Origin: Actinophytocola sp.
Lineage (GTDB): Bacteria > Actinomycetota > Actinomycetes > Mycobacteriales > Pseudonocardiaceae
Assembly: GCF_009379765.1 (NCBI RefSeq)
Contig: NZ_WHTD01000039.1
Coordinates: 1-54,545, forward strand
Direction: 5' to 3'
Length of the DNA: 54,545 bases
Each line of letters opens with the position of its first letter. Positions within the stretch are counted from its first letter, which is position 1. This document shows positions 14,902-23,397 of the stretch, in pieces. The position numbers and the translations under genes are program-made. Under the pieces are notes generated by a model that had not been told where the DNA came from, searched no databases, and saw only the letters and a list, made by a program, of their open reading frames with translations.

Positions 14902-15933
14902 ATGGCGGCTTGGATCCTCCACGTCGATCTCGATCAGTTCATCGCGGCGGTCGAGGTGCTGCGGCGACCTGAGCTGCGCGGGAAACCGGTGGTCGTGGGC
15001 GGTACCGGCGACCCGACGCGGCGCTCGGTCGTGGCGACGGCGTCCTATGAGGCGCGGGAGTTCGGCGTGCACTCCGGCCTGCCGATGCGGCTGGCCGCGC
15101 GCAAGTGCCCGGACGCGGTGTTCCTGCCGCACGACCCGCCGGCCTACGACGCCGCGTCGGCGGAGGTCATGGCGGTGCTGCGGTCGTTCGACGCGGTGGT
15201 CGAGGTGCTCGGCTGGGACGAGGCGTTCCTCGGCGTGTCCTGTTCGGACCCGTGGGCGTTCGCGCGTTCCGTCCAGCGCTCGGTCCTGGCCCGGACGGCG
15301 TTGTCGTGCTCGGTAGGGATCGGGGACAGCAAGCTGCGCGCGAAGCTGGCGACAGGGTTCGCGAAGCCGGCCGGCGTGTACGAGCTGACCAGGGACAACT
15401 GGGTCGAGGTGATGGCCGACCGGCCCACCGACGCGCTGTGGGGCATCGGCCGCAAGACCGCGCGCAAGCTCGCCGCGCTGGGTTATCCGACGGTGGCGGA
15501 GCTGGCCAGGGCGGACCCGTCCGTGCTGGCGGCGCGGCTGGGGCCGTCGGTCGGGCCGTGGTGCCGGACGCTCGCGCTGGGCGCCGGGAGCACGTCCGTG
15601 GTCAGCACGCCGTGGGCGGCGCGGTCGCGGAGCCGGGAGACGACGTTCCAGGAGGACCTGGTCGCGCCCGCGGAGATCGCCGCGCAGGTCGCGGTGCTGG
15701 CCCGGCGGGTCGCCGAGGACGTGGTGGCGGAGGGGCGGCCGGCGGCGCGGGTGGCGGTGAAGGTGCGGTTCGCGCCGTTCTTCACGCATACGCGGAGCAT
15801 GACTCTGCCGGCGCCGACCTCGGACGCGTCGTCGATCGAGGCCGCGGCGCTGGAGGTGCTGTCCCGCTTCGAGGACGACCGGCCGGTGCGACTACTGGGG
15901 GTACGAGCGGAGTTCAGCGCCGTCGCCGAGTAG
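14902..15933 (+). CDS. dinB: DNA polymerase IV (DinB, Y-family)
   Basis: The 343-residue protein opens with ILHVDLDQFIAAVE (first catalytic Asp) and carries GWDEAFLG with the second acidic pair; the usual SVDEAFLD is altered by Gly-Trp before Asp-Glu. SCSVGIGDSKLRAKLAT and the HhH motif GIGRKTARKLAALGY follow, then the little-finger domain. It copies past lesions in the cytosol. No LexA box is visible in the 33-bp divergent spacer. The C-terminus lacks the beta-clamp motif I would recognise, as in DinB2-type proteins. Confidence 0.9.
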   Translation: MAAWILHVDLDQFIAAVEVLRRPELRGKPVVVGGTGDPTRRSVVATASYEAREFGVHSGLPMRLAARKCPDAVFLPHDPPAYDAASAEVMAVLRSFDAVVEVLGWDEAFLGVSCSDPWAFARSVQRSVLARTALSCSVGIGDSKLRAKLATGFAKPAGVYELTRDNWVEVMADRPTDALWGIGRKTARKLAALGYPTVAELARADPSVLAARLGPSVGPWCRTLALGAGSTSVVSTPWAARSRSRETTFQEDLVAPAEIAAQVAVLARRVAEDVVAEGRPAARVAVKVRFAPFFTHTRSMTLPAPTSDASSIEAAALEVLSRFEDDRPVRLLGVRAEFSAVAE

Positions 15934-15950
15934 AGCGGCACCCTCAGTGC

Positions 15951-16480
15951 AGAGCACTGCTCTCTGTTCAACGCGCTGCTCACCAACCAGAGCGGCACGG
16001 TCTGTTCAGGGCACGCTCTCCGCTCAGAGCACCGTCCTCCGACCAGAGCAGTGCTCTCCGTCCAGGGGCACGCCATCCGCCCAGAGCAGTGCTCTCCACT
16101 CCGCACACGCTCTCCGCCCAGGGCGGCGCTCTCCGACCAGAGCAGTGCTCTCCACCAAGAGCACGCACTCCGACCAGACCACCGCTCCCCACCCAGAACA
16201 CTGCCCTCCGCCCAGGACAGGTGCTCTCCACTCAGGACACGCACTTCCGACCAGACCACCGCCCTCCACCCAGAACACGGCTCTCCACCCAGGACAGGTG
16301 CTCTCCACTCAGGACACCCCTCTGTGTCCGGGGCCGGCGCTCTCCGACCAGAGCAGTGCTCTCCACCCAGAACACCACCGAACCGACCAGAGCACCGCTC
16401 TCCACTCAGGACACTGCTCTCCACCCACAACACCACCCACCGACCAGAGCACCGCTCTCGGCCCGGAGCAGCGCCCGTCA
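15951..16480. repeat. Degenerate 19-bp tandem repeat array, about 28 units
   Basis: The whole spacer between dinB and the ACT gene is built of units of 18-20 bp, consensus CCAGAGCAsTGCTCTCCrC, some exact (CCAGAGCAGTGCTCTCC occurs several times) and others heavily diverged. The core AGAGCA-N-TGCTCT is a dyad. Because 19 is not a multiple of three the array is open in several frames on both strands; the frames show no start signals or codon pattern of a gene. The last unit touches the stop codon of the ACT gene. No spacer/repeat alternation as in CRISPR. Confidence 0.85.
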
Positions 16481-16481
16481 A

Positions 16482-16877
16482 CTAGAGCGGGGTGACCTCG
16501 TGGCCGGCTTCGCGGAGGGCGAGGACCGCTCGCTCCAGGTCCGTGGCCTTCACCAGGACGTGGTCGGTGTCGAACGTCGAGACGGCGAACAGGCTCACGC
16601 CGGCCGCGGCGAGCTCGCCGGCGAGCGCGGCCATGATGCCGGTGAGCGCGAACTCGAGCGGGCCACGAACCGAGAGCAGCCGCCAGCCGTCGTCCCGGGT
16701 CTCCGCCTGGAGCGCGACGCGGGTCGGGCAGATGACCGTGACGCCATCCGGCGCACTGATGACCGAGACGACGACCGGGCCGCCGAGGGAGAACAGGTCC
16801 GCCGGCGGGACGGTGCCCGCGGGGAGGCGGAGCACGGTGTAGTCGCCGGCGCCGATGTCGACGACCAGCCGTCGCAT
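16482..16877 (-). CDS. ACT domain protein
   Basis: The 131-residue protein is made of two ACT-like halves: the end reads GIMAALAGELAAAGVSLFAVSTFDTDHVLV, the characteristic ACT helix and following strand, and the group resembles PF13840/CASTOR-type proteins that bind amino acids. It has no catalytic domain, so it is probably a free regulatory ligand binder. It starts 5 bases after the thyX stop and is likely co-transcribed with it. Confidence 0.8.
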   Translation of the reverse strand: MRRLVVDIGAGDYTVLRLPAGTVPPADLFSLGGPVVVSVISAPDGVTVICPTRVALQAETRDDGWRLLSVRGPLEFALTGIMAALAGELAAAGVSLFAVSTFDTDHVLVKATDLERAVLALREAGHEVTPL

Positions 16878-16882
16878 CGCGG

Positions 16883-17635
16883 TCAGCCCTCGGTGACGAA
16901 CTGGCTGGAGGCCACCTCGGTGCCATCAGGGAGGGTGGAGATGACGAAGTCGTCGAAGACGTTGGTGGCCGCTTTTTGGAGCTGGCGAAGGCATTCGACG
17001 GCGAGCTCGCGGATCTCGACGTCGGCGTGCTCGCTGGCGCGCATGGCGATGAAGTGGCGCCAGGCGCGGTAGTTGCCGGTGACGACGATGCGGGTCTCGG
17101 TGGCGTTGGGGAGCACGGCGCGGGCGGCTTGGCGGGCCTGCTTGCGGCGCAGGGTCGCGTTGGGGATGTCGGCGAAGTGCTCCTCGAGACCCTGGAGGAG
17201 GTCGGTGTAGGCGGCGACACTCGCCTCGGCGGCCTTGACGAACTTGTCGTGCAGCACCGGGTCGTTGGCGATGGCCTCGGGCTCGACCATCTTCGCGTTC
17301 TTCTCCGGCACGTAACGCTGGGAGAGTTGGCTGTAGGAGAAGTGGCGGTGCCGGATCAGCTCGTGGGTGAGGCTTCGCGAGATGCCGGTGATGTAGAAGG
17401 TGACGGTGCCGTGCTCGAGGACGGAGAGGTGCCCGACCTCGAGGATGTGGCGCAGGTAGCCGGCGTTCGTGGCGGTGACGGGGTTCGGCTTCTTCCACGA
17501 CTGGTAGCAGGCGCGGCCGGCGAACTCGGCGAGTGCCTCTCCCCCATCGGCGTCCGTGGACCACGGGACCTCGGCCGGCGGGAAGAACTCGGTCTTCGCG
17601 ATGAGCTGCACCTTGGGCGACACCGTCTCCGTCAT
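16883..17635 (-). CDS. thyX: Flavin-dependent thymidylate synthase
   Basis: ThyX methylates dUMP to dTMP with FAD, NADPH and methylene-tetrahydrofolate. The signature [13 protein letters not shown] (RHRxxSxxxxSQR) is intact near residues 95-107, and the C-terminal catalytic part has [19 protein letters not shown]. 250 residues is the family length. ATG 17635 has TAGCAT six bases upstream (leaderless type). In relatives thyX lies next to dapA; here kinases, dinB, the repeat array and an ACT gene separate them. Confidence 0.95.
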   Translation of the reverse strand: MTETVSPKVQLIAKTEFFPPAEVPWSTDADGGEALAEFAGRACYQSWKKPNPVTATNAGYLRHILEVGHLSVLEHGTVTFYITGISRSLTHELIRHRHFSYSQLSQRYVPEKNAKMVEPEAIANDPVLHDKFVKAAEASVAAYTDLLQGLEEHFADIPNATLRRKQARQAARAVLPNATETRIVVTGNYRAWRHFIAMRASEHADVEIRELAVECLRQLQKAATNVFDDFVISTLPDGTEVASSQFVTEG

Positions 17636-17732
17636 GCCCGCATGCTAACCGCCGCGATCCGCCACGCCGGTGGCCGACACGGGAGCATCCGGGGCCGCTC
17701 GTTCGTTGTCCATTCGTGCCGGTGATGCCCGT

Positions 17733-17793
17733 GATGTCACGATGACATCCCCCGCACTTGACTGATGTCAAATCTGACGTCATAGTGACATCA
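17733..17793 (+). promoter_or_regulatory. hicB-like promoter with repeated TGAYRTCA operators
   Basis: A dyad GATGTCA-CGA-TGACATC (17733-17749) is followed by TGATGTCA (17763-17770), TGACGTCA (17775-17782) and TGACATCA (17786-17793). The last three overlap a -35 TTGACT (17758-17763) and, 17 bases on, a -10 CATAGT (17781-17786); the start codon is inside the last box. Strong candidate for autoregulation by the RHH protein encoded downstream. Confidence 0.6.
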
Positions 17794-18341
17794 TGGATCT
17801 CACACCGTATGTCGCCGCGTTGCGGGAGGACCTCTCCACGGCTGCCTCCGCCGGCGACGAGAACACCCGGCGCGCGGCCGCGGTGCTGGCCGCCGCGCTG
17901 GAGCCAGCCGCACGGCTGGCGATCATGAACGCGCTCTCCGACCTGGCCGCCGAGGTCACCGCCTCGCTGGAGGACCACGTCGTCGATGTGCGCCTCGACG
18001 GGCGCGACGTGCAGGTCGTCGTCACCGCCACGGGCGCGCCGCACGACGAGCCGCCGCGGGCGGAGGAGATGCCGCCGCCGGACGAGGGGGGCGACATGAG
18101 CCGCATGACGCTTCGGCTGTTCGAGCAGCTCAAGAGCAAGGCGGAGCAGGCCGCCGCGGCGCAGGGGGTGTCGCTGAACACGTTCGTGCAGCAGGCGGTC
18201 CAGGGGGCGCTGCACGGCAAGGGCCGCGGCGGCCGGGGCAAGGACTGGGGCCGGTACGGCTGGAACGAGTGGGCACAGGAGAACAAGGGCGAGCAGGGCT
18301 CGTCCTTGTCCTCCCGAGTGCACGGATGGTACGAGGGGTGA
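17793..18341 (+). CDS. HicB-like ribbon-helix-helix regulator
   Basis: The 182-residue protein has a C-terminal RHH segment (MSRMTLRLFEQLKSKAEQAA, then GVSLNTFVQQAV) of the HicB/Arc type, a helical N-terminal part and a Gly/Arg/Lys-rich tail. HicB normally neutralises the HicA RNase, but no HicA-sized gene is adjacent. It is followed by a DUF4097 gene, an arrangement common in actinobacteria, so it is probably a transcription factor for that pair. ATG 17793 is very likely leaderless. Confidence 0.8.
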   Translation: MDLTPYVAALREDLSTAASAGDENTRRAAAVLAAALEPAARLAIMNALSDLAAEVTASLEDHVVDVRLDGRDVQVVVTATGAPHDEPPRAEEMPPPDEGGDMSRMTLRLFEQLKSKAEQAAAAQGVSLNTFVQQAVQGALHGKGRGGRGKDWGRYGWNEWAQENKGEQGSSLSSRVHGWYEG

Positions 18342-18346
18342 GCGGC

Positions 18347-19249
18347 ATGACCGAGGACGTCGAGGACGTGGTCCGGCGACAGAGCTTCGAGACCGACGGG
18401 CCGATCGAGGTCGACCTGGGCACCGGCCCGGGACGCATCGACGTGCGGCTGGTCGACGAGCCGGGGGTGCACGTCGAGGTGCGGCACGACCCGTCCGGCG
18501 CGAGCCCGTTCTCGCAGGGGGTGTCGAGCCTGATGTCGTGGCTGGGCAACCAGTTCGGCAACCAGCTGGGTGACGTCATCCCGCCGAGCGTGCCGGCCGA
18601 GGCGGTGCGGCAGACGCGCATCGACCTCACCGGCGGGCGGCTCGTGGTGCGCACGCCTAAGGAGGTGCAGCTGCGCAACGTGCCCGTCGCGGTGTCTGTG
18701 CAGGCACCGATGGGCAGCCACGTGGCGGCCAAGTCCGGTTCGGGGGACGTCGTGGTGACCGGCTCGGCCGGGCGGCTGGAGCTGCACACCGGCTCGGGCC
18801 GGATCAGCGCCGACCAGGCGGCGGGCGTGGCCAAGATCGACACGGGTTCCGGCGTGGTGCGCCTGGGCCCGATGGCGGCGGGCGTCCGGGCCAAGACCGG
18901 CAGCGGCGACGTCGAGATCACCGCGCTCGGAGGGGTGAGCACGGTGGTCACCGGCAGCGGCGACGTCTGGCTGGGTGCCGTGACGTCGGACGTGCTGGCC
19001 CGGACGGGCAGCGGCAACGTGACGATCGCCGACGCGTCCGCCGGTCAGCTGGAGCTGCACACCGGCTCGGGCGCGATCCGGGTGGGGATCCGCGAGGGCA
19101 GCCCGGCGGAGGTCGACCTGTCCTCCGGCTCGGGCGAGGCCCGCAGCGACCTGGACCTGGTGACGAGCCCACCGGCGTCGGCGCCGCCGTTGCGCGTCCG
19201 CGGGCGCACCGGATCGGGCTCGGCCCTGGCCACGACCGCCGTCGACTGA
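18347..19249 (+). CDS. DUF4097 beta-strand repeat protein (putative adhesin-like)
   Basis: The 300-residue product consists largely of repeats of about 18-20 residues built on TGSGDV / HTGSGRI / KTGSGDVEI, the right-handed beta-helix type pattern of DUF4097. No signal peptide or membrane helix is seen, so it is probably cytosolic or peripheral. ATG 18347 is chosen with GAGGGG upstream; a GTG at 18338 overlaps the hicB stop and is possible. Co-transcribed with the RHH gene. Function unknown. Confidence 0.8.
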   Translation: MTEDVEDVVRRQSFETDGPIEVDLGTGPGRIDVRLVDEPGVHVEVRHDPSGASPFSQGVSSLMSWLGNQFGNQLGDVIPPSVPAEAVRQTRIDLTGGRLVVRTPKEVQLRNVPVAVSVQAPMGSHVAAKSGSGDVVVTGSAGRLELHTGSGRISADQAAGVAKIDTGSGVVRLGPMAAGVRAKTGSGDVEITALGGVSTVVTGSGDVWLGAVTSDVLARTGSGNVTIADASAGQLELHTGSGAIRVGIREGSPAEVDLSSGSGEARSDLDLVTSPPASAPPLRVRGRTGSGSALATTAVD

Positions 19250-19274
19250 CTTTCACGGTGACCGGGGGTTGAAC

Positions 19275-19353
19275 CCGCGAGTCCCCCACTCCAGAACCGC
19301 GAGTCCTCCGTTCGGAACGGGGAACTCGCCGTACCGGAGCGGGGGACTCGCGG
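19275..19353. repeat. 21-22 bp units in inverted array, possible bidirectional terminator
   Basis: Two direct units (CCGCGAGTCCCCC..., CCGCGAGTCCTCC...) are followed by two inverted ones (GGGGAACTCGCCG, GGGGGACTCGCGG), so the transcript can fold into a long stem. It lies between convergent genes and belongs to the same repeat family as 5543-5603. Confidence 0.6.
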
Positions 19354-19357
19354 CGTT

Positions 19358-20584
19358 TCAGGGGAGGGCGGCGCGGAGGGCGGGGGCCAGGGAGCCCCGG
19401 GACTCCGCCGCCACCTTGTCCAGTTCCAGCCACTCGGCCATCACCTGGAGCTCGGTGGCCAGCTCGGCCGCGACTCGTGGGGCGTGGGCGGCGGGTTCGG
19501 CGAAGGCGCCGCGGACCCGGAGGGTGCCGGCCTGACGGTCGGCCTTCAGGTCCACCCGGGCCACCAGCTCGCCGTCCAGGAGGAACGGGAACACGTAGTA
19601 GCCGTAGACCCGCTTGGGCTCGGGGACGTAGATCTCGATGCGGTAGTGAAAGTCGAAGATCCGCTCGGTGCGGGCGCGTTCCCAGATCAGCGGGTCGAAC
19701 GGGCACAGCAGGGCCCGGCCCGCGACGCGGCGCGGTTGGCGCGCGTCGACGTGGCGGTAGGCCGGCTGGGGCCAGCCACGAACCTCCACCTTCTCCAGCA
19801 GGCCCTCCTCGACCAGCTCCGCCACCGCCTCGCGGCTGCGTTCCGGGGGCTTGATCCGGTAGTAGTCGCGCAGGTCCGGCTCGGTCGCGATGCCGTGGGC
19901 GGTGGCGGCGCGGCGGGTCAGCTCGCGGACGGCGTCCGCTGTGGACAGCTCGGGGGCGCCGTGGACCTCGGGCGGCAGCACGCGTTCCGGCAGGTCGTAC
20001 AGGCGCTGGAAACCACGTCGGGCGCCGGTGGTGAGCTCGCCCACCGCGAACAGGTACTCGCACGCGTGCTTGACCGACGAGCGGTTCCACCAGCCGCCGC
20101 CGGCCCGGCGGCCGGTCATGCCCAGCTCCTGCTCCAGCGGACCGGCGCCGACGGATCCCAGGTCCTTCACGGCCGCCAGGACGTCGTCGAACAGACCCGG
20201 CGAGCCCTTGAGCAGCGACGCGTACCGCTCCCCCAGCCGCTGCTCGTAGTGGCGCATCCGCCAGCGGAACAGCGGCCAGTCCGCCACCGGCAGGAGGCTC
20301 GCCTCGTGCGCCCAGTACTCGACGAGCATCCGCGGCCGCCGCGCGCGGTGCTCCCACGCGGCGTCGTCGACGAGGGCCGCCGGGTACGCGCCCAGCCTGC
20401 TGAACAGCGGCATGTAATGCGCCCGCACCGCCACGTTGACCGAGTCGAGCTGGATGAGCCGCACCCGGTCGAGCACCCGCCGCAGGTGCCGCCGGGTGAT
20501 CTCGCCCGCCGGACGGGCGTCCGCGAAACCCTGCGCTGCCAACGCGATCCGGCGCGCGGCGGCCGCACTGAGCGAGGTGGTCAT
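19358..20584 (-). CDS. Winged-helix DNA-binding protein, YcaQ/AlkX-like (HTH_42)
   Basis: The 408-residue protein has the family features: an opening SAAAARRIALAAQGF, IQLDSVNVAVRAHYMPLFSRLG, EYWAHEASLLP with the conserved WAHEAS core, and a C-terminal FDPLIWERARTERIFDFHYRIEIY. E. coli YcaQ unhooks interstrand DNA crosslinks as a glycosylase, and the related AZL proteins protect antibiotic producers. ATG 20584 overlaps the stop of the EamA gene (ATGA) and has GGAAGG upstream. Confidence 0.85.
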   Translation of the reverse strand: MTTSLSAAAARRIALAAQGFADARPAGEITRRHLRRVLDRVRLIQLDSVNVAVRAHYMPLFSRLGAYPAALVDDAAWEHRARRPRMLVEYWAHEASLLPVADWPLFRWRMRHYEQRLGERYASLLKGSPGLFDDVLAAVKDLGSVGAGPLEQELGMTGRRAGGGWWNRSSVKHACEYLFAVGELTTGARRGFQRLYDLPERVLPPEVHGAPELSTADAVRELTRRAATAHGIATEPDLRDYYRIKPPERSREAVAELVEEGLLEKVEVRGWPQPAYRHVDARQPRRVAGRALLCPFDPLIWERARTERIFDFHYRIEIYVPEPKRVYGYYVFPFLLDGELVARVDLKADRQAGTLRVRGAFAEPAAHAPRVAAELATELQVMAEWLELDKVAAESRGSLAPALRAALP

Positions 20585-21537
20585 CGAGGACATCCTTCCG
20601 GGACAACAGGTTTGCGGGCACGACTCTCCGCGCGGACCACGAGGACGACCGCGCACAGCACGGTCACGCCGCCGGCCAGCTGAGCCGGGCCGAAGCGCTC
20701 GTCGGCCAGGGTGACGCCCAGGAGTACGGCGATGACCGGGTTGACGTACGCGTAGGTGGCCACGGTGGACACCGGCAGCCGGCCGAGGGCGTACACGTAC
20801 GCACTGAACGCGAGCGAGCCGAACAGAACGCAGTACGCCCAGCCCAGCCATGAGTTGGTGCTGACCGCCGCCAGGTCGACGCTCTCGCCGCGCACCGTTC
20901 CGCCGGCCGTGAGCACGAGGCCACCGACCAGCATGCCCACCGCCGAGAACGTGACGGGGTTGGGTGGGACGGGTAGTCGCGATCCCGCCACCGTGCCGCA
21001 CGACCAGCCGAACGCCGCCACCAGCACCAGCCACGGCCCCCACCACGCGGCACCGTGCGCGCCCGCGACCGGCCCGCCGAACAGCAGCACCACCAGGCCG
21101 ACGACCCCGACGAGCACGCCGACCAGGGTGACCGGTGGCGGCCGCTCCCCGAGGAGCCTGCGCAGCACGATGACGCAGAGCGGGATGCACGCCACGAGCA
21201 GCGCCGCGAGCCCGGACGCGACGTGCCGCTCGGCGACCACGACCAGCCCGTTGCCCCACGCGGGCAACAGCAGCCCGACCAGTGCCGCGGTGCCGAGCTG
21301 CGGCCGGGTCATCCGGAACGCGCCCGGCCCCGCGACGATCAGCACGGCCAGGCACAGCAACACCCCGGACACCACGAACCGCGCCCCAGCGGACAGCAGC
21401 GGCGGCATGGTCTCGACGCTGAACCGGATGGCGAGGTACGTGGAGCCCCACACGACGTACACGACGCCGAGCGCGGCCCACGCGAACCAGCCCGCGCGAG
21501 TGGCCGACGCGGGCGTGTCGATCACGGTGTCACTCAC
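20581..21537 (-). CDS. EamA/DMT family transporter
   Basis: A 318-residue protein with ten membrane helices and two EamA repeats; VVWGSTYLAIRFSVETMPPLL is the classic first-repeat start. It resembles YedA/RhaT-like exporters. GTG 21537 is selected; an upstream ATG adds an unlikely basic leader. It is translationally coupled to the YcaQ-like gene, which suggests a joint resistance role (export plus DNA repair), an inference from the overlap alone. Confidence 0.85.
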   Translation of the reverse strand: MSDTVIDTPASATRAGWFAWAALGVVYVVWGSTYLAIRFSVETMPPLLSAGARFVVSGVLLCLAVLIVAGPGAFRMTRPQLGTAALVGLLLPAWGNGLVVVAERHVASGLAALLVACIPLCVIVLRRLLGERPPPVTLVGVLVGVVGLVVLLFGGPVAGAHGAAWWGPWLVLVAAFGWSCGTVAGSRLPVPPNPVTFSAVGMLVGGLVLTAGGTVRGESVDLAAVSTNSWLGWAYCVLFGSLAFSAYVYALGRLPVSTVATYAYVNPVIAVLLGVTLADERFGPAQLAGGVTVLCAVVLVVRAESRARKPVVPEGCPR

Positions 21538-21595
21538 GACGACACGATCGCACGAACCACCGACAAAAAGTCGCCGGTTACGCACCGCGGCCGGG

Positions 21596-23173
21596 TCAGC
21601 GAGGGCGGAACGCCGAGCCGGTGACGCCCTCCTCGCTCGTCAGGGTGGCCACGCAGCGGTAGATGTCGCGGCCCTGCTCACGATCGTCCGGGGTGGGCGG
21701 CAGGATCTCGATCGACCAGCTGTCCGGGCTGTGGTCCAGCGCCTCGCCGAACCGGGACGCGAGCATGGTCTCCTGCGAGCAGACCTTCCGCACCGACGGG
21801 TTCGCGGCGAGCAGGTCCTGGTACGGGTCGACGACCTCCGGCGGCACCACCGAGATCGCGAACGTCTCGAAGACGTGTCCTTCCTCACATGGGAGCTCGC
21901 GGATGCTGTTCAGCTGCCCCTGGATCATCACGATCCCGCTCCAGCACTGCGCCCGCTTGGTGCACCGCGCCCGCGCGTCCGGCACCTCGGCGGCCGGGCA
22001 GCCCTCGGTGACCGTGGGCACGCCGTACCGGGCGGTGTCGTCCACCGTGGGCGACGGGCTCGCGGAGCCGGACCCGGCCGCGATGCCGCCGGTGCCGGGA
22101 TCGGCGCCGGAGACGTTGCCGTTGTCGTCGCGGATCACGAAGTACCAGACGGCGGCCAGCAGCACGACCACCGCGGCCAGCGCCGCACCGGCCACCACCA
22201 GCGGTCGCCGCGTGGACCGCGGCGGACCGGTCGGTGCCTGGAGTGGCACCGGCCCGGTGGACGGCGGGTTCGACGGGTGCGCGGGCGGCGGGTGGTGCGG
22301 TGGCACCGACAGACGCGGCCCGGCCACCGTCGTGACCGGCGAGGTCACCGCGTGCCGCGGCCCGGCGTGGTCGCCGACGGTGAGCTGGCTCAGGTCGGCC
22401 CGCAGCGCGGCGGCCTCCTGGTAGCGGTGCGCGGGATCCTTGGCCAGGCCGCGACGCAGGATCGCCATGAACTGGGGCGCGATGCCGGGGATGTCCTCGA
22501 TCGGGCTGTCGTGCCGGCGGACGATCTCGGGCACGCTCAGCTCTCCGGAAGCCGGGAACCGCGGCGGGTAGCCGGCGAGCAGCGTGTACAGCGTGGCGGT
22601 GAGCGCGTAGACGTCGGACTGGACGGTGGGCGGGTGCAGGTGGAACGCCTCGGGTGCGGCGTAGGCCGGGGTGAGCGCGGCCAGCGTCACCGACGAGTCG
22701 CGGCCCGCCTCGACCACCGCGGCCAGGCCGAAGTCGGCGAGCCCGACCGTGCCGTAGCGCTTGACGAGGATGTTGCCCGGCTTGATGTCGCGGTGCAGCA
22801 CGCCCAAGTCGTGCGCGGCGGCCAGCGCGTCGGCGATCTTCTGGCCGATCTCGGCGACCTCCCGCGGCGACATCCGGCCCCGCTCGGCCAGCGAGCCGCC
22901 CGCGCACAGCTCCATCACCAGGTACGGCCGGGCGTCGGGCAGCACGCCGGCGTCGTAGATCTCGACGACGTGCGGGTGGCCGGAGAGCCGGCCGGCGGCG
23001 CGGACCTCGCGGAGGAACCGGCGCTGGTCGCGGTCGTCGAGGATGAGCCGGGAGTCGACCTTGACGGCGACCTCGCGGTCGACGGTGACCTGGCGGGCGC
23101 GGTAGACGACGCCGAAACCGCCGCGCCCCAGCACGTCGATGACCTCGTAGCCCGGGACCGACACTGCACTCAC
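21596..23173 (-). CDS. PknB-like Ser/Thr protein kinase C with extracellular sensor
   Basis: Of 525 residues, the kinase part shows GRGGFG (16-21), K38 in VAVKVD, HRDIKPGN (127-134), DFG (147-149) and an APE near 166. A Pro-rich linker precedes one membrane helix (LVVAGAALAAVVVLLAAVWY) and an outer domain with six cysteines, including P-C-E-E-G-H-V-F-E, comparable to the C-x-x-PH motif of kinases A and B. GTG 23173 overlaps the stop of a 25-codon reading frame (GTGA); that frame and its SD-like GGGGGAG are tandemly duplicated upstream. Confidence 0.88.
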   Translation of the reverse strand: MSAVSVPGYEVIDVLGRGGFGVVYRARQVTVDREVAVKVDSRLILDDRDQRRFLREVRAAGRLSGHPHVVEIYDAGVLPDARPYLVMELCAGGSLAERGRMSPREVAEIGQKIADALAAAHDLGVLHRDIKPGNILVKRYGTVGLADFGLAAVVEAGRDSSVTLAALTPAYAAPEAFHLHPPTVQSDVYALTATLYTLLAGYPPRFPASGELSVPEIVRRHDSPIEDIPGIAPQFMAILRRGLAKDPAHRYQEAAALRADLSQLTVGDHAGPRHAVTSPVTTVAGPRLSVPPHHPPPAHPSNPPSTGPVPLQAPTGPPRSTRRPLVVAGAALAAVVVLLAAVWYFVIRDDNGNVSGADPGTGGIAAGSGSASPSPTVDDTARYGVPTVTEGCPAAEVPDARARCTKRAQCWSGIVMIQGQLNSIRELPCEEGHVFETFAISVVPPEVVDPYQDLLAANPSVRKVCSQETMLASRFGEALDHSPDSWSIEILPPTPDDREQGRDIYRCVATLTSEEGVTGSAFRPR

Positions 23174-23247
23174 GACTCCCCCTCGCGAGCTCGGTCGAGC
23201 CGCTCGCGGTGACCCTGTGCCAATGGTTCCCTCGCAAGCTCACTCAC
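23170..23247 (-). CDS. Putative 25-residue leader peptide, copy 2 (next to kinase C)
   Basis: The frame begins with GTG 23247 and encodes a charged peptide (MSELAREPLAQG, then HRERLDRAREGES). Its TGA overlaps the kinase GTG, and GAGGGGGAG near its end serves as ribosome site for the kinase. The exact coupling suggests it is translated, though possibly only as a coupling device. No family known. Confidence 0.35.
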   Translation of the reverse strand: MSELAREPLAQGHRERLDRAREGES

Positions 23248-23321
23248 GACTCCCCCTCGCGAGCTCGGTCGAGCCGCTCGCGGTGACCCTGTGCCAATGG
23301 TTCGCTCGCAAGCTCACTCAC
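23244..23321 (-). CDS. Putative 25-residue leader peptide, copy 1
   Basis: Identical to copy 2 except Ser6 instead of Arg6. GTG 23321 lies eight bases after TACCCT, a leaderless-type promoter, and the stop overlaps the start of copy 2 (GTGA). The three starts (two peptides, then kinase) form a translational relay. Confidence 0.35.
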   Translation of the reverse strand: MSELASEPLAQGHRERLDRAREGES

Positions 23322-23397
23322 GACAGCAGAGGGTACGGGCCGGGTCCGACGGTCCCGCACGGAGTTGGGCCGATCGGCGGCCGGTAGGTTGCCGTGC

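Larger units (their letters stand above)
23167..23324. repeat. Perfect-period 74-bp tandem duplication upstream of kinase C
   Basis: Bases 23167-23240 are repeated at 23241-23314 with a single difference (TTCCCTC versus TTCGCTC), and the first ten bases occur a third time (23315-23324). The period equals one 25-codon frame with its stop minus the four-base GTGA overlap. Confidence 0.9.

Noticed and set aside
15951..16480. CRISPR array
   Set aside because: Units directly abut and diverge throughout; no constant repeat with unique spacers and no cas genes.
15947..16495. Open frames on both strands across the 19-bp array, rich in Ser/Leu/Arg repeats
   Set aside because: Frames exist because repeats lack stops; units shift frame by one each 19 bp, no ribosome site, no gene-like codon pattern.
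17793..19249. Classical HicAB toxin-antitoxin module
   Set aside because: No HicA-sized gene adjacent; partner is a DUF4097 protein of 300 residues.
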